From NCBI RefSeq assembly GCF_039545035.1, contig NZ_BAABRO010000030.1:1-62291 (forward strand): a stretch of 62,291 bases of DNA, in the 5' to 3' direction. Origin of the DNA: Novipirellula caenicola. GTDB lineage: Bacteria; Planctomycetota; Planctomycetia; Pirellulales; Pirellulaceae. The translations under genes and the position numbers were made by a program. Under the pieces are notes generated by a model. It was given only the letters and a program-made list of their open reading frames with translations. It ran no database searches and was not told the DNA's origin. How positions within the stretch are numbered: the stretch's first letter is position 1; each line of letters starts with the position of its first letter. Shown piece by piece: positions 36,752-46,524 of this stretch.

Positions 36752-37780
36752 ATGAGCTCGCTACGGATCTTGGTGCTTGTTCGTGACGGTCACGTTCCGC
36801 CGCTGACGCTTGACGGCGTGGGCGAAAAAGAACTGGATGACTGGAAAGCCGAATTTGACGTCTGTGATACGCTGCGTCACCTTGGCCACGAGGTGCTTCC
36901 GATCGGAGTGTACGATGATCTGACGCCGATCCGCGAAGCGTTGAAAGAGTTCAAGCCCGACATCACCTTCATGATGCTGGAAGAATTCCACGGAGTCGTC
37001 ACCTATGACTTTGCCGTGATCAGCTATCTGGAACTGATGCAGCAGCCCTATACCGGATGCAATCCACGCGGCTTGCTGCTCAGCAAGGACAAGGCGTTAT
37101 CGAAAAAGGTGTTGACGTATCATCGCATTCCAACGCCTCGATTTGCCGTTTTTCCGGCGGGCCGCACAATTCATCGTCCTAAAAAGTTGTCGTTTCCACT
37201 GTTTGTGAAATCGGCGATCGAGGACGCCTCGTTTGGGATCGCCCAGGCTTCGATTGTCCATAACGACGAAGCGCTGGTGGAACGCGTCAAATTCATCCAT
37301 GACAAGACGAACGACGATGCAATGGCCGAACAGTACATCGAAGGCCGTGAGCTGTACGTCGGCGTGATCGGCAACAACCGCTTGCAAACCTTTCCCCCCT
37401 GGGAAATGCTGTTCACCAAGATGCCTGATGACATCGCCAAAATCGCGACTCGGCAGGTCAAGTGGAATCATAAATACCAAGAGAAACATGGCATCACCAC
37501 CGAGGAAGCCAAGAATCTTGACGACGCCACGAAACAGAAGATCTCTCGTCTGTGCAAACGAGTCTATCGAGCGCTAAACATGAGCGGCTACGCGCGAATG
37601 GATTTGCGAATGACCGACAAAGGCGAAATCTTTGTGATCGAAGCCAACGCGAACCCGAACATCGAATACGGCGAAGATTTCTCGGAATCCGCCGAGACGA
37701 TGGGAATGACGTACGAGATGTTGCTGCAAAAAATCTTGAACCTAGGGCTGCGGTACAAGGCCGCGTGGATGACGGTTTGA
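36752..37780 (+). CDS. ATP-grasp ligase, D-Ala-D-Ala-ligase-like
   Basis: A 342-residue ATP-grasp protein. A Rossmann-like N-terminal domain (ILVLVRDGHVPP, VCDTLRHLGHEVLPIG) is followed by the ATP-grasp core: FPLFVKSAIEDASFGI with the ATP-binding Lys, EQYIEGRELYVGVIG, and metal-binding residues in RMDLRM and FVIEANANPNIEYG. It differs from true Ddl in its short N-terminus and in the GITTEEAKNLD insert. It probably joins an amino acid or peptide to another carboxylate. The start has GGAG upstream. The zinc peptidase gene precedes it in the same operon. Confidence 0.88.
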   Translation: MSSLRILVLVRDGHVPPLTLDGVGEKELDDWKAEFDVCDTLRHLGHEVLPIGVYDDLTPIREALKEFKPDITFMMLEEFHGVVTYDFAVISYLELMQQPYTGCNPRGLLLSKDKALSKKVLTYHRIPTPRFAVFPAGRTIHRPKKLSFPLFVKSAIEDASFGIAQASIVHNDEALVERVKFIHDKTNDDAMAEQYIEGRELYVGVIGNNRLQTFPPWEMLFTKMPDDIAKIATRQVKWNHKYQEKHGITTEEAKNLDDATKQKISRLCKRVYRALNMSGYARMDLRMTDKGEIFVIEANANPNIEYGEDFSESAETMGMTYEMLLQKILNLGLRYKAAWMTV

Positions 37781-37829
37781 CCCGCCCCATGCGATCGACG
37801 CATGGGAACGGATCACGTCGCTACAAGGT

Positions 37830-40025
37830 CTACTGCAAATTCTCGAGCAAAAACGCCCATAAATCGGCGTACTCGTCGATCCGCTTGCTGACCGGCGTGC
37901 CCGCACCGTGCCCCGCTCGCGTTTCGATCCGAATCAGCGTGGGATTCTCACAGGCCTGCGCCGCTTGCAGCGCGGCGGCGAATTTGAAACTGTGTCCCGG
38001 CACCACGCGGTCGTCGCGATCAGCCGTTGTGATCAGTGTGGCGGGATAACAAGTGCCCGGTTTCAAATTATGGAGCGGCGAATACGAAAGCAGGTTTTCG
38101 ATCTGGTCCGCTTCGTCACTGCTGCCATACTCGGTCGCCCAAGCCCATCCGATCGTGAACTTGTGAAATCGCAACATGTCCATCACACCGACCGCCGGTA
38201 AACAAGCCCCGAACAGATCGGGACGCTGCGTCATCACGGCACCGACCAACAGTCCACCGTTACTGCCGCCACGCACCGCCAATCGGCTCGATCGTGTGTA
38301 GCCTTTGTCGATCAAATGTTCCGCCGCAGCGATAAAGTCATCAAACACATTTTGCTTGTTCAGCCGCATGCCGGCTTCGTGCCACTCGCGACCATATTCG
38401 CCTCCGCCGCGGAGGTTTGCCACCGCATAAATCCCTCCGTTTTCGATCCACGCGGCATTGGCAGGAGAAAACGCGGGAGTCAGCGAGATATTGAAACCGC
38501 CGTAGGCATACAGCAGCGTACGATTGGAACCGTCCAATTTGGTATCGCGATGTCGGGTAACAATCACGGGCACCTGCGTCCCATCCTTGCTGGTCGCAAA
38601 CAACTGTTCGGTGACGTAATCATCGACTTGAATTGGCGTTTCAGGACGTCGCCACAACGAGGTTGCTCCGGTGGCCAGATCGACGCGATAAATTTCACCG
38701 GGCGTCACGTAATTGGTAAAATCAAAGAACGTCTCGGTTGCATCTTGGCGACCGCCGAAACCGCTGACGCTGCCCACTCCGGGAAGTGGCAAATCGTCCA
38801 CAAAGTCGCCTTCGATCGAATAGCGAGCCACACGGCTACGAGCGTCTTTTAGATAACTCAGATAAAACGTTTCACCGAACAAACTCGCCGATTCCAGCAC
38901 ATCGTCGGACTCCGGAATCACCTCTTTCCAGTGCTCGCGATCCGCCTTGCCAACGTTGACTGCAATCAAACGGCGTTTCGGAGCGTCGTTATCGGTCACA
39001 AAATAGTGCGTCGCATCAACGGATGCGATCCAATCATACTCGGCATCAAAACCGGTGATAAACGGTTCGACGGTGGCATCGGGATCAGTCAAATCTTTGA
39101 TGAAGACTTGTGATTTCGGCTCGCTGCCCTTCCAGTTGTGGATGACCAGATAGCGGCCATCATCGGTAACCACCGGCGAAAATCCCCATTTCGGTTCATC
39201 GGGCCGCTCGAGGATCAACGTGTCTTTGGATTGGTCGTCACCTAGGCGGTGAAAATACAACCGTTGATTCTCGTTAGTGCCGGTCAATTCTTGGCCTTCG
39301 ACCGGAGCGGTGTAGCGAGCGTAAAAGAATCCACTGCTGTCCGGCATCCAAGCGATACCGCTAAACTTGCTCCAGCGAACGATGTCGTCCAGATCGTTCC
39401 CGGTCGCCACGTCTCGGACTTTCCAAGTTCGCCAGTCGCTACCGCCGTCGGCCAAGGAATACGCGAGAAGTTTCCCATCTTTGCTGGTGATGGTGGACCC
39501 GAGAGCAACGGTGCCATCTTCGCTGAGCTTGTTGGGATCGATCAGCACTTGACGCTCGGCTTCGAGCGAATCGGCCTTGTAGAGGACGCTTTGGTTCTGC
39601 AACCCGTTGTTGTGCGAGTAGATGTAGTAGTCGCCTTTGTGACTGGGCAGACCGAATCGTTCGTAATTCCACAGTTTTTCCAGCCTTGCTCGCATCGACT
39701 CACGCTCGGGTAGCGATTGCAGGTACGCCTGAGTGACTTTGTTTTGAGCTTCCACCCACGCGGCGGTCTCCTCGCTCTCGGTGTCCTCTAACCATCGATA
39801 AGGGTCGGCGACACGATGCCCGTGGTAGTCATCGGTGACATCGACCGTCTTGGTTTCGGGGTACTGCATCGTGCGTTGAGATGTCGTCAGCGTGGTTGAT
39901 TCTTGTGCCATGGCAAAGTCGGTAGTGAGCCCTGAGAGGAACAGTGAGCTGATCAGCGTGAATGTGGCCGTGGATGCTGCCAGTGTTAACACCGGAAACC
40001 GTGGCCATTTGAAGGGGTGTAACAT
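37830..40025 (-). CDS. Secreted prolyl oligopeptidase family protein (S9A)
   Basis: A 731-residue protein with signal peptide (residues 1-40). The seven-bladed propeller begins at DPYRWLEDTESEE and is closed by an alpha/beta-hydrolase domain: the catalytic Ser is in GGSNGG, the Asp in ADRDDRVVPGHS and the His in RAGHGAG. Export to the periplasm is usual for planctomycete members. It cleaves after proline in short peptides. The ATG at 40025 is chosen; the frame continues 114 codons upstream but overlaps the divergent comEC gene and is low in family similarity. Confidence 0.94.
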   Translation of the reverse strand: MLHPFKWPRFPVLTLAASTATFTLISSLFLSGLTTDFAMAQESTTLTTSQRTMQYPETKTVDVTDDYHGHRVADPYRWLEDTESEETAAWVEAQNKVTQAYLQSLPERESMRARLEKLWNYERFGLPSHKGDYYIYSHNNGLQNQSVLYKADSLEAERQVLIDPNKLSEDGTVALGSTITSKDGKLLAYSLADGGSDWRTWKVRDVATGNDLDDIVRWSKFSGIAWMPDSSGFFYARYTAPVEGQELTGTNENQRLYFHRLGDDQSKDTLILERPDEPKWGFSPVVTDDGRYLVIHNWKGSEPKSQVFIKDLTDPDATVEPFITGFDAEYDWIASVDATHYFVTDNDAPKRRLIAVNVGKADREHWKEVIPESDDVLESASLFGETFYLSYLKDARSRVARYSIEGDFVDDLPLPGVGSVSGFGGRQDATETFFDFTNYVTPGEIYRVDLATGATSLWRRPETPIQVDDYVTEQLFATSKDGTQVPVIVTRHRDTKLDGSNRTLLYAYGGFNISLTPAFSPANAAWIENGGIYAVANLRGGGEYGREWHEAGMRLNKQNVFDDFIAAAEHLIDKGYTRSSRLAVRGGSNGGLLVGAVMTQRPDLFGACLPAVGVMDMLRFHKFTIGWAWATEYGSSDEADQIENLLSYSPLHNLKPGTCYPATLITTADRDDRVVPGHSFKFAAALQAAQACENPTLIRIETRAGHGAGTPVSKRIDEYADLWAFLLENLQ

Positions 40026-40173
40026 TGGATGTGATAGACTGAGGGGATTGAGAAATCGAAAATCGGACGCTTCGGCTTGGCTATCGTACTCGATTTTTCG
40101 TGCCGAAAGAAAAGGGGGACCAGCTTTGGATGCGGTATCGGGTGCGACACATGATCGCAAACCCCGCCATCCG

Positions 40174-42660
40174 ATGGCGGACTTCTGGCCGCGACACCCC
40201 CTGTTGCTACTGGCCATCGCCGCGGCAATCGGGATCGCAATGGACGCAGGGCTGTCGCTCGAGTTCCAGCTACGCTCCATGCTGTGGGGGGGCGTTGCGA
40301 TCGCCGCATGCCTGCTGTTTGCGTTTCCCACTGCGGTCACCAAACGGGTCGCCGTGGTGTTGGCCATCGCCTCGCTTGCAGGGCTGTGGCATGGTTACAA
40401 CGACTTTGCCTATCAAACCGCATCCATCGGGCACTACGCATCGGAGTATCCCGAACCGGCGATTGTCGAAGGCATGATCGATCGGCCTGTGGTCGTTCGC
40501 CGCAATCCGCTAGCCGATTCTGCGCGTGGACGCGATCAATCGCCCTGGCAATCGGTGTTGGAATTGACAACCACACGGATTCGCATCGGAGACGACTTTG
40601 TTCCGTGTAGTGGCCGCGCGATGGCCGTGTGCAGCGGTCGCCTCGATCATCGGCTGCCCGGCGACGTGATTCGAGCCCATGGCGCACTGGCAAAGATCGT
40701 CGCTCCTACCAATCCCGGCGAAAACGACCTGCGGCCGGTGTACCGTCGCCGCGGCATCCACGCCCGCATCGACGTTGCTCGCGAAACGCAGATCGAAGCG
40801 ATCGGACGACGGTGGGATTTTGATCGCGGGATTGCCATCATCGCCACCGAGAGCCGCGAGCTTCTGTTGCAGCACACCGGCGAGGCTTCGGGTCCATTGG
40901 CGGTCGCGCTAGTGATCGGACAACGTGATTTTGTCGATCCCGAAACCCGTGATCGGTTGCTGGTCACCGGGACCGCTCATTTGTTGAGCGTCAGCGGATT
41001 GCACCTTGCGATCGTGATCGTGTTGGCTAGCTGGGTGGCGATGTTGCTGCGGTTTCCCTTCGGTGCCAAGATCGTTTGGGTGTTGTTGGTATGCTGCTTG
41101 TACACTGCGATCACCGGAGGCCGTCCACCCGTGATGCGTGCGGCAGTGTTGGTCGGAATGCTGATGTGCTCGCTGTGGTTCCGGCGTCCGGCGCAGCCGA
41201 TCAACACCTTGTCACTCGCAGCACTGATGTTGTTGGCGATCAACCCTGAAAATTTATTTCATGTTGGCGTCCAATTGTCGTTTCTTGCCGTCGCGACGCT
41301 GTTCCTGTGTGGCGCCCGCACGATCACCGAGTCTCATGCGGTGGATCAAGCGATCGAAAACGAGCAGCAACTCGATGCACTGCTGCAGTCGTCGAAACCA
41401 ACTTGGGTTCGCTACGGGCGGATCGCATGGCAATGGCTTGCAAGGATGGTTTGGTACAGCGGCTGTGTGACCGCGATCAGCATCCCACTGGTGTGGCACC
41501 AATTTCATGTAGTCTCGTTCGTCAGCGTCGTGACCAATGTGATTTTGAGTCCATTTCTATTTTGGTCATTGGCCTGTGGTGTCGCCACGGTGGTGGTGGG
41601 GTGGGTCTGGGCCGCCGCAGCAGGTTTGCCTGGTTATTTGTGTGGCGTCGGGCTGCAATGCATGCGGCAAATCATTGGGATTGCGGCTGAAATTCCCTAC
41701 GGACATTTTTGGTTGCCGTCGCCGCCGGCATGGAGTGTGGCCGTGTTCTATCTGGTCATGGTCGGCTCACTTTTCCGGCCACCAAGCCGCGCCAGCTCGC
41801 GATTTCGTTATAGCTGGATCCTCATTTGGATGGTGGCCGCGTGGATGATGGCGACCACCGCGGCGCCAATCGAAAATGGAACGCTTGAAGCGACGTTTGT
41901 CGATGTCGGTCACGGCACAAGCGTAGTCATGCGAGACGACGCAGGGCGTGTGTATCTATACGACTGCGGCCGAATGGCGAACCAGACCGGCAGCAGTCGT
42001 GATATTGATGCGACGCTGTGGTCGATCGGAGTGACACGATTGGATGCGATCTTTTTGTCGCATGCCGATTCGGATCACTACAACGCGATCCCCGGAGTAT
42101 TGCGACGCTTCGCGGTCGATCGCATCATCACGCCTCCCGGGATGCTTGCACAAAACGAAGTCGGGCTGGTACCCACGCGATTGGCCATCGCAAAAGCGAA
42201 CGTGCCGGTGATCGAAGCGTTCGAGTCACTGCAAATCCCCGCACTCGCGCTGCCAATGTCGATCCTGCATCCGCCGCCACAGCGAATCGGTGGCAACGAC
42301 AACGCGAACAGCTTGGTATTACGAATCGATGGTGGCGGAAAGACGTTGTTGCTTCCCGGCGATCTCGAGCCGCCAGGGACCGAAACGCTAATCAATCAAC
42401 AGCGACCGCCGCCGGGCGGCGTGTTGATGGCGCCGCATCACGGCAGTTTGACAATGAATGCCGAATCAATCCTGCAGTGGTCGCGTCCCGCCGAAGTGAT
42501 CGTCAGCGGCGGGAAACGAGCAAGAAAGCCGGCGGTACGAGCCATGCTAGATACGACCGGCGCCGGAGTTCACGTGACGGCCGAAGTCGGTGCCGTACGA
42601 GTCCGCATCCACGAAGACGGCAAGATCGAAGTGCGGTCTTGGAAGCAATCACCATGGTAA
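40174..42660 (+). CDS. comEC: ComEC/Rec2 DNA-uptake channel
   Basis: An about 828-residue membrane protein. The competence domain shows LVIGQRDFVDPETRDRLLVTGTAHLLSVSG followed by many membrane helices, and the last 260 residues form a metallo-beta-lactamase-like domain (FVDVGHGTSVV, LSHADSDHYNAI, DNANSLVLRI, MAPHHGSLTMN). It forms the channel for single-stranded DNA in natural transformation. The start is uncertain: the frame is open from 39892 but the ATG at 40174 begins directly before the first membrane helix. In this window it is a plausible route for cassettes to enter the cell. Confidence 0.9.
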   Translation: MADFWPRHPLLLLAIAAAIGIAMDAGLSLEFQLRSMLWGGVAIAACLLFAFPTAVTKRVAVVLAIASLAGLWHGYNDFAYQTASIGHYASEYPEPAIVEGMIDRPVVVRRNPLADSARGRDQSPWQSVLELTTTRIRIGDDFVPCSGRAMAVCSGRLDHRLPGDVIRAHGALAKIVAPTNPGENDLRPVYRRRGIHARIDVARETQIEAIGRRWDFDRGIAIIATESRELLLQHTGEASGPLAVALVIGQRDFVDPETRDRLLVTGTAHLLSVSGLHLAIVIVLASWVAMLLRFPFGAKIVWVLLVCCLYTAITGGRPPVMRAAVLVGMLMCSLWFRRPAQPINTLSLAALMLLAINPENLFHVGVQLSFLAVATLFLCGARTITESHAVDQAIENEQQLDALLQSSKPTWVRYGRIAWQWLARMVWYSGCVTAISIPLVWHQFHVVSFVSVVTNVILSPFLFWSLACGVATVVVGWVWAAAAGLPGYLCGVGLQCMRQIIGIAAEIPYGHFWLPSPPAWSVAVFYLVMVGSLFRPPSRASSRFRYSWILIWMVAAWMMATTAAPIENGTLEATFVDVGHGTSVVMRDDAGRVYLYDCGRMANQTGSSRDIDATLWSIGVTRLDAIFLSHADSDHYNAIPGVLRRFAVDRIITPPGMLAQNEVGLVPTRLAIAKANVPVIEAFESLQIPALALPMSILHPPPQRIGGNDNANSLVLRIDGGGKTLLLPGDLEPPGTETLINQQRPPPGGVLMAPHHGSLTMNAESILQWSRPAEVIVSGGKRARKPAVRAMLDTTGAGVHVTAEVGAVRVRIHEDGKIEVRSWKQSPW

Positions 42661-42671
42661 AGCGTTATCTC

Positions 42672-42768
42672 CTAGCTACCTTCGCCAGAAGGTGGTGATT
42701 CGTATTGGGCGGCAACCAACCACGCTCGGGCGAGCGTAGCTACGAGACGTGAATGCCGTAATTTGCCG
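42672..42768. repeat. Dispersed 100-bp repeat, copy 2
   Basis: Same order of elements as at 10195-10293: ctagctaccttcgccagaag, ggtggtgattcgtatt, cgagcgtagctacg and atgccgtaatttgccg. It begins about 12 bp after the comEC stop codon. Confidence 0.8.
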
Positions 42769-42803
42769 ATGGGCCATGATCCTGTCTGGCCATCACCGCC
42801 GCG

Positions 42804-44012
42804 TTACGGGGTCAGATTGGGCACGCCCATCCGTCGTCCAAAGTCGGCGGCGAAGGCTTCCGGGGTCGCCCCATAATTTGCCATCAGTGCGGCGTCCCAC
42901 TTGTGACCCAATTTCAAGTCTTCAAAGAATTGGCTGAACGCTTTTGGATCGGCTTCGACGAGGTGGATCACCAGTAGTTTTGCCAAAATTTCACGCTCGT
43001 CATCAAGTTCCGTCGCCTGCAAGATGCCAAGCAGACTTCCGGTGCGTCTCAGCCGAGTGGCTGCCGTGTTTCTCGCGGCGGCATCTCTTTTCGGATCAGG
43101 GAACATGACACGATGCAACATGTCTTGCAGACCGGAGTGGACCCAACGCGGAAGCTTGACATCGGAACGGTAGCGATCGATGTACCCGGCCGCCATGCTC
43201 CACGAGATGGTCGACGCAACCGAAGCATCAAGTTTCTCACGGTACGTCGCAACCAAAAAACGCTGGCGATTGTGATGATAGATCGTCGTACTCGTTCCAA
43301 AGTTCGGATTGTTCAAGACATCCGACTCGAACTTGCCAAACAGCTCCCGTCGGCTAAACACCGCCACCATCATCTTGCCTTGCCAAATGTTTGCACTTTT
43401 GGGCAGCCCAAAGACACTATTCATTTGTTGGCACATCACATCGACTTGCTCGGCAACCTGATCCGCTGCCTGTTGAGGAAAATCGGTCAACAGCAGACAA
43501 AAGTCGGTTTCCGCGAAACTCAAGTTGACCGGTGCCAACGATTTGCGAGCGTCGTTGAAAATGACAATCTGATCGCCAACCGCCTCTCTGATTTCTTCGT
43601 CCGTTTGCGGGTCGCGAAGCGTCTTGTTGCTATCGGTAATGCGGGCCTCGGCATCCGTCTGCGCCTTGCCCAGGTCAATCAGGTGAACGCCGCCCGAGGG
43701 TCGATGGTAGCGAAACGAGTAGGGTCGTCCGCCGATCAACAGACGATACACGTCCGTGGCCTTGATCTTCGGCTTGCGTTTGCCGTCCTGGTACTGAAAA
43801 AACCGGATCGCGTCGGATCGAGGGTCTTTGATGAAGCCCACGACCTCGACGTCACCCACGACCGTTCCGCTGATCAATTGAATGACAGCCGGCTTGCCGA
43901 TCAACCATTGTCGCCCCGTGTCATCCACAAGTCCGTCAAACTGCAACTCCGCCGCAGACGCTGCACTTACAAAAACGAACGCCAACACGAACGCAATCGG
44001 TCGAAACAACAC
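42804..44012 (-). CDS. Secreted gluzincin-like protein without HExxH (probably inactive)
   Basis: A 402-residue protein with signal peptide (LFRPIAFVLAFVFVSAASAA). It resembles planctomycete proteins of the DUF1570/peptidase MA-like type, which have an HExxH helix followed by LPxWLxEGLA. The second landmark is visible as LPRWVHSGLQDML, but where HExxH should be the helix reads STISWSMAAGY, so the zinc site is absent. It may be a pseudo-enzyme that binds peptides or a scaffold. The start is a GTG at 44012 preceded by GGAG at 7 bases; the frame extends 34 codons further. Confidence 0.65.
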   Translation of the reverse strand: MLFRPIAFVLAFVFVSAASAAELQFDGLVDDTGRQWLIGKPAVIQLISGTVVGDVEVVGFIKDPRSDAIRFFQYQDGKRKPKIKATDVYRLLIGGRPYSFRYHRPSGGVHLIDLGKAQTDAEARITDSNKTLRDPQTDEEIREAVGDQIVIFNDARKSLAPVNLSFAETDFCLLLTDFPQQAADQVAEQVDVMCQQMNSVFGLPKSANIWQGKMMVAVFSRRELFGKFESDVLNNPNFGTSTTIYHHNRQRFLVATYREKLDASVASTISWSMAAGYIDRYRSDVKLPRWVHSGLQDMLHRVMFPDPKRDAAARNTAATRLRRTGSLLGILQATELDDEREILAKLLVIHLVEADPKAFSQFFEDLKLGHKWDAALMANYGATPEAFAADFGRRMGVPNLTP

Positions 44013-44863
44013 AGCTACTCTCCAACAATTCGTTCCGCGGCACTTCAGATGACTCAAAAAACACAAGCTGCAATATAGAGAATCTGGCCGCACCAATGCG
44101 ACTGGCATCGACAATAAAATTCAGGAAAAAACCGATAGCCGGCAAAATGGCCGCAGGATATAGATTTGGGCGTCAAGTCGCTCAAGACCAATCGGCCGCA
44201 ACTCGAGTGCGCACTTCAGTCGCACTCCATGACCGCCCGCTGGATCACCGAATGACCTCCGATCCGACGAAGGTGCTTGTCCGACGCGACGTCAACCCAT
44301 CTTGAGATCCCTGCAAATTCGTCTGATTCGCCGGCCAAGTGTCACTTCGCGAAATTCACCCGCGAATCACGCCAATCGACGCGAATGGGCAACGCACAAA
44401 AGCCGCGGTAGCGGCGGCAGCACTTAGCCCCACGCGGCAGCGTGGGGTTTCGGGCACCAACGACACCAACCTAGCCGCGGTAGCGGCGACAGCAATCGAA
44501 GTATGCAAAACCGACGACGCGAATTGGCAACCACGTGTCCAACAAATCGCAGCGTCCCCTGAGGACCAAAACTCCGGCAAAAAAATGATTGACAAAAAGA
44601 TGAAGGCAGAAGAATGAAGCACGCGTTACCTCGTCTTGAAAATCTTTCTGTCGCACTAATCTTTCTGCCGTACCGATCTTTCTGCCTTTCGCGAACCTCG
44701 ATCCGTTAAGGTCGCAATCGGTAATGCAAAACATCACATCGTTGGCTCCCCACTGCCCGAATCGGCTACCAGCGGGCGTATCGACGGCGTCGGAGCAAGA
44801 CCAACACCGCAAATCGATTAGCGTCTATGAGTGGCGATTAGTGTTTCACCTAGGACGGGAACA
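44013..44863. repeat. Repeat-rich gap, start of the repeat-laden region
   Basis: No gene is seen. A 192-bp unit at 44359-44550 recurs at 45779-45970 with only about four to six differences. It starts with cccgcgaatcacgccaatcg and holds ccccacgcggcagcgtgggg, a perfect hairpin. Behind it come atgattgacaaaaagatgaag (44587) and two aatctttctgtc-type blocks at 44639-44675, both members of the dispersed family described under 53360-54800. Confidence 0.8.
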
Positions 44864-45397
44864 CTAATCTTCGCTGATCGCATTCTGCGATATCCAATAG
44901 ATCTGCTTGTGCTTGCGTGACTCCAACTCATGTTGCCAGCATCTCGCATCAAGAAACGACGTCGGTTCGCCAATGGCCATTTCATTACCATCGTCCCCCA
45001 TTCGCCACAGTTGATAGGAATGCGGCTCGAGAAGCTCTGCGTAGCGGTCCGCGTAGTGCTGAATCGTCGCTTTGTCTAAATCGGTAAAGGTACCGATTGG
45101 ATACGGTTCCATTTTTGCTTGCCAGTGCCGGAGGTGCCTCTGAACATGCGAGGCGTTTGGCTCGGACGCTCTAACAGAGCCACCGGTCTGGAAGTGCAAG
45201 AACTCGAAACCAACTCGAAGCCCACAATCAAACTCCAATGCCCAAATGTCGGCATTGCCCAGTCCGTCAACGAATTCAACAAATGGCTTGCAGCCGAACC
45301 ATTCTTTGGCAGCGCCGCGATCAATAGACAATCGAAACAGTTGAAACCAAGGACGAGGCGGTTTCTCCATTTCTGATTTGATCTCAAGAAGCTTCAT
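44864..45397 (-). CDS. Hypothetical protein, orphan
   Basis: A 177-residue protein with no signal peptide or membrane segment and normal amino acid use. No family is recognised. Upstream on the minus strand is a degraded repeat of the attC/intron type. It may be an old integron cassette gene, but no attC site is clear on either side. Confidence 0.5.
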   Translation of the reverse strand: MKLLEIKSEMEKPPRPWFQLFRLSIDRGAAKEWFGCKPFVEFVDGLGNADIWALEFDCGLRVGFEFLHFQTGGSVRASEPNASHVQRHLRHWQAKMEPYPIGTFTDLDKATIQHYADRYAELLEPHSYQLWRMGDDGNEMAIGEPTSFLDARCWQHELESRKHKQIYWISQNAISED

Positions 45398-45439
45398 TCA
45401 ACAGACAAAATGGAAGGAGTCACCGACGACGGGAGAGAT

Positions 45440-45700
45440 GTTCCATATGTAAAACCCAAAGCCTTTCTTCGAGCGAGCAGAATGGCATCTCACGGATGTC
45501 AGGATACGCCTTGCGCTCACAGTTTACCACTGACTTCACCTGCGGTGCCACATATCTTGCTCCTCGCCTAATAAAACACAGTCCAATTGTACGCAGTCCC
45601 AAGGATCACTGCGCTCTCTCAGCCCCGAACTGGCGCCGCCCACGCATCCGGCCTCCGTGGACACCTCTTTCCAGGCATGACTTCACATTGCCCACCCCAA
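45440..45700 (-). repeat. Group II intron 3'-end-like repeat, copy 1 (decayed)
   Basis: Most diverged of four copies. On the minus strand it has a GGCCGGATGCG..GGCGCCAG domain-V-like core at about 45622-45656, then a conserved AAGGCGTATCC..ACATCCG..TTCTGCTCGCT tail that joins an old attC-like arm at about 45455-45470. See 58871-59133 for the clear copy. Confidence 0.5.
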
Positions 45701-46524
45701 ATCAAATCGGCGGCCAGAGGATTGGAGATTCGCGGAAATTCGCATGATTCGCGGGCCAATCCAGCATGTACAAATCCGCCCGCGAATCACGCCAATCGAC
45801 GCAAATGGGCAACGCACAAAAGCCGCGGCAGCGGCGGCAGCACTTAGCCCCACGCGGCAGCGTGGGGTTTCGGGCACCAACGACACCAACCTAGCCGCGG
45901 TAGCGGCGACAGCAATCGAAGTATGCAAAACCGACGACGCGAATTGGCAACCACGTGCCCAACAAATCGCTACGTCTCCCGATGAGCAGTTAACAAACAG
46001 GAAAATGGCTGACAAAATGATGAAGTCAGATGAATCGGGGGCTACCGCTTCTCCGTCGTTCCAATCGTTCGGTCGCATCAATCCTTGCGTCTGATAGATG
46101 CCTGGGCTCACCACGGAAAGCGAATACCCCCAGACTCAATTGCAACACCATGTCCGCATCGTGTTCCCTGGTCGACGCGTTTGTGTTCTGGATGAGCTCG
46201 CCGAAACCACGCGGCGCCGATACTACAGACGAGTCCTGTCCCTGTTTCGTTCCGTTTCAGTTTCGTTCCTGGACTTCCAATCGCCACAGCGTGGACGAAG
46301 AACTTCGGCTTTCGCCGCCTTAGGCTTCGGTTGTGCGAATGCAATCAAGCCCGAAAGAGGGTTCGTCATGGCGGCACCTCATGGCCTGAGCCCTCAATTG
46401 AATCAATTACCTAAAACCTTCGCGAAAAGCCCAGATTGCAGGTTAAGGAATCTGCGATCCGCATCATTGTCTAATGGGACGATATTAATCGCCTCTTCCT
46501 TGGCAATACTTTTGGAGTCGTACA
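45701..46524. repeat. Repeat-rich gap with copy 2 of the 192-bp unit
   Basis: The inverted hairpin attcgcatgattcgcgggcc at 45739-45758 faces the repeat cgcgaatcacgccaatcg at 45781. The 192-bp unit follows (45779-45970). At 46002-46030 is a diverged aaaatggctgacaaaatgatg block. No convincing gene in 46040-46524, although frames are open on both strands. Confidence 0.75.

Noticed and set aside
43113-44078. Long antisense frame (321 codons) opposite the peptidase-like gene
   Set aside because: Arg/His-rich composition without motifs; shadow frame.
45440-45700. Repeated peptide-like frame (KAYPDIREMPFC and relatives) as a conserved small protein
   Set aside because: The similarity reflects the DNA repeat; frames differ between copies and have no consistent start or stop.
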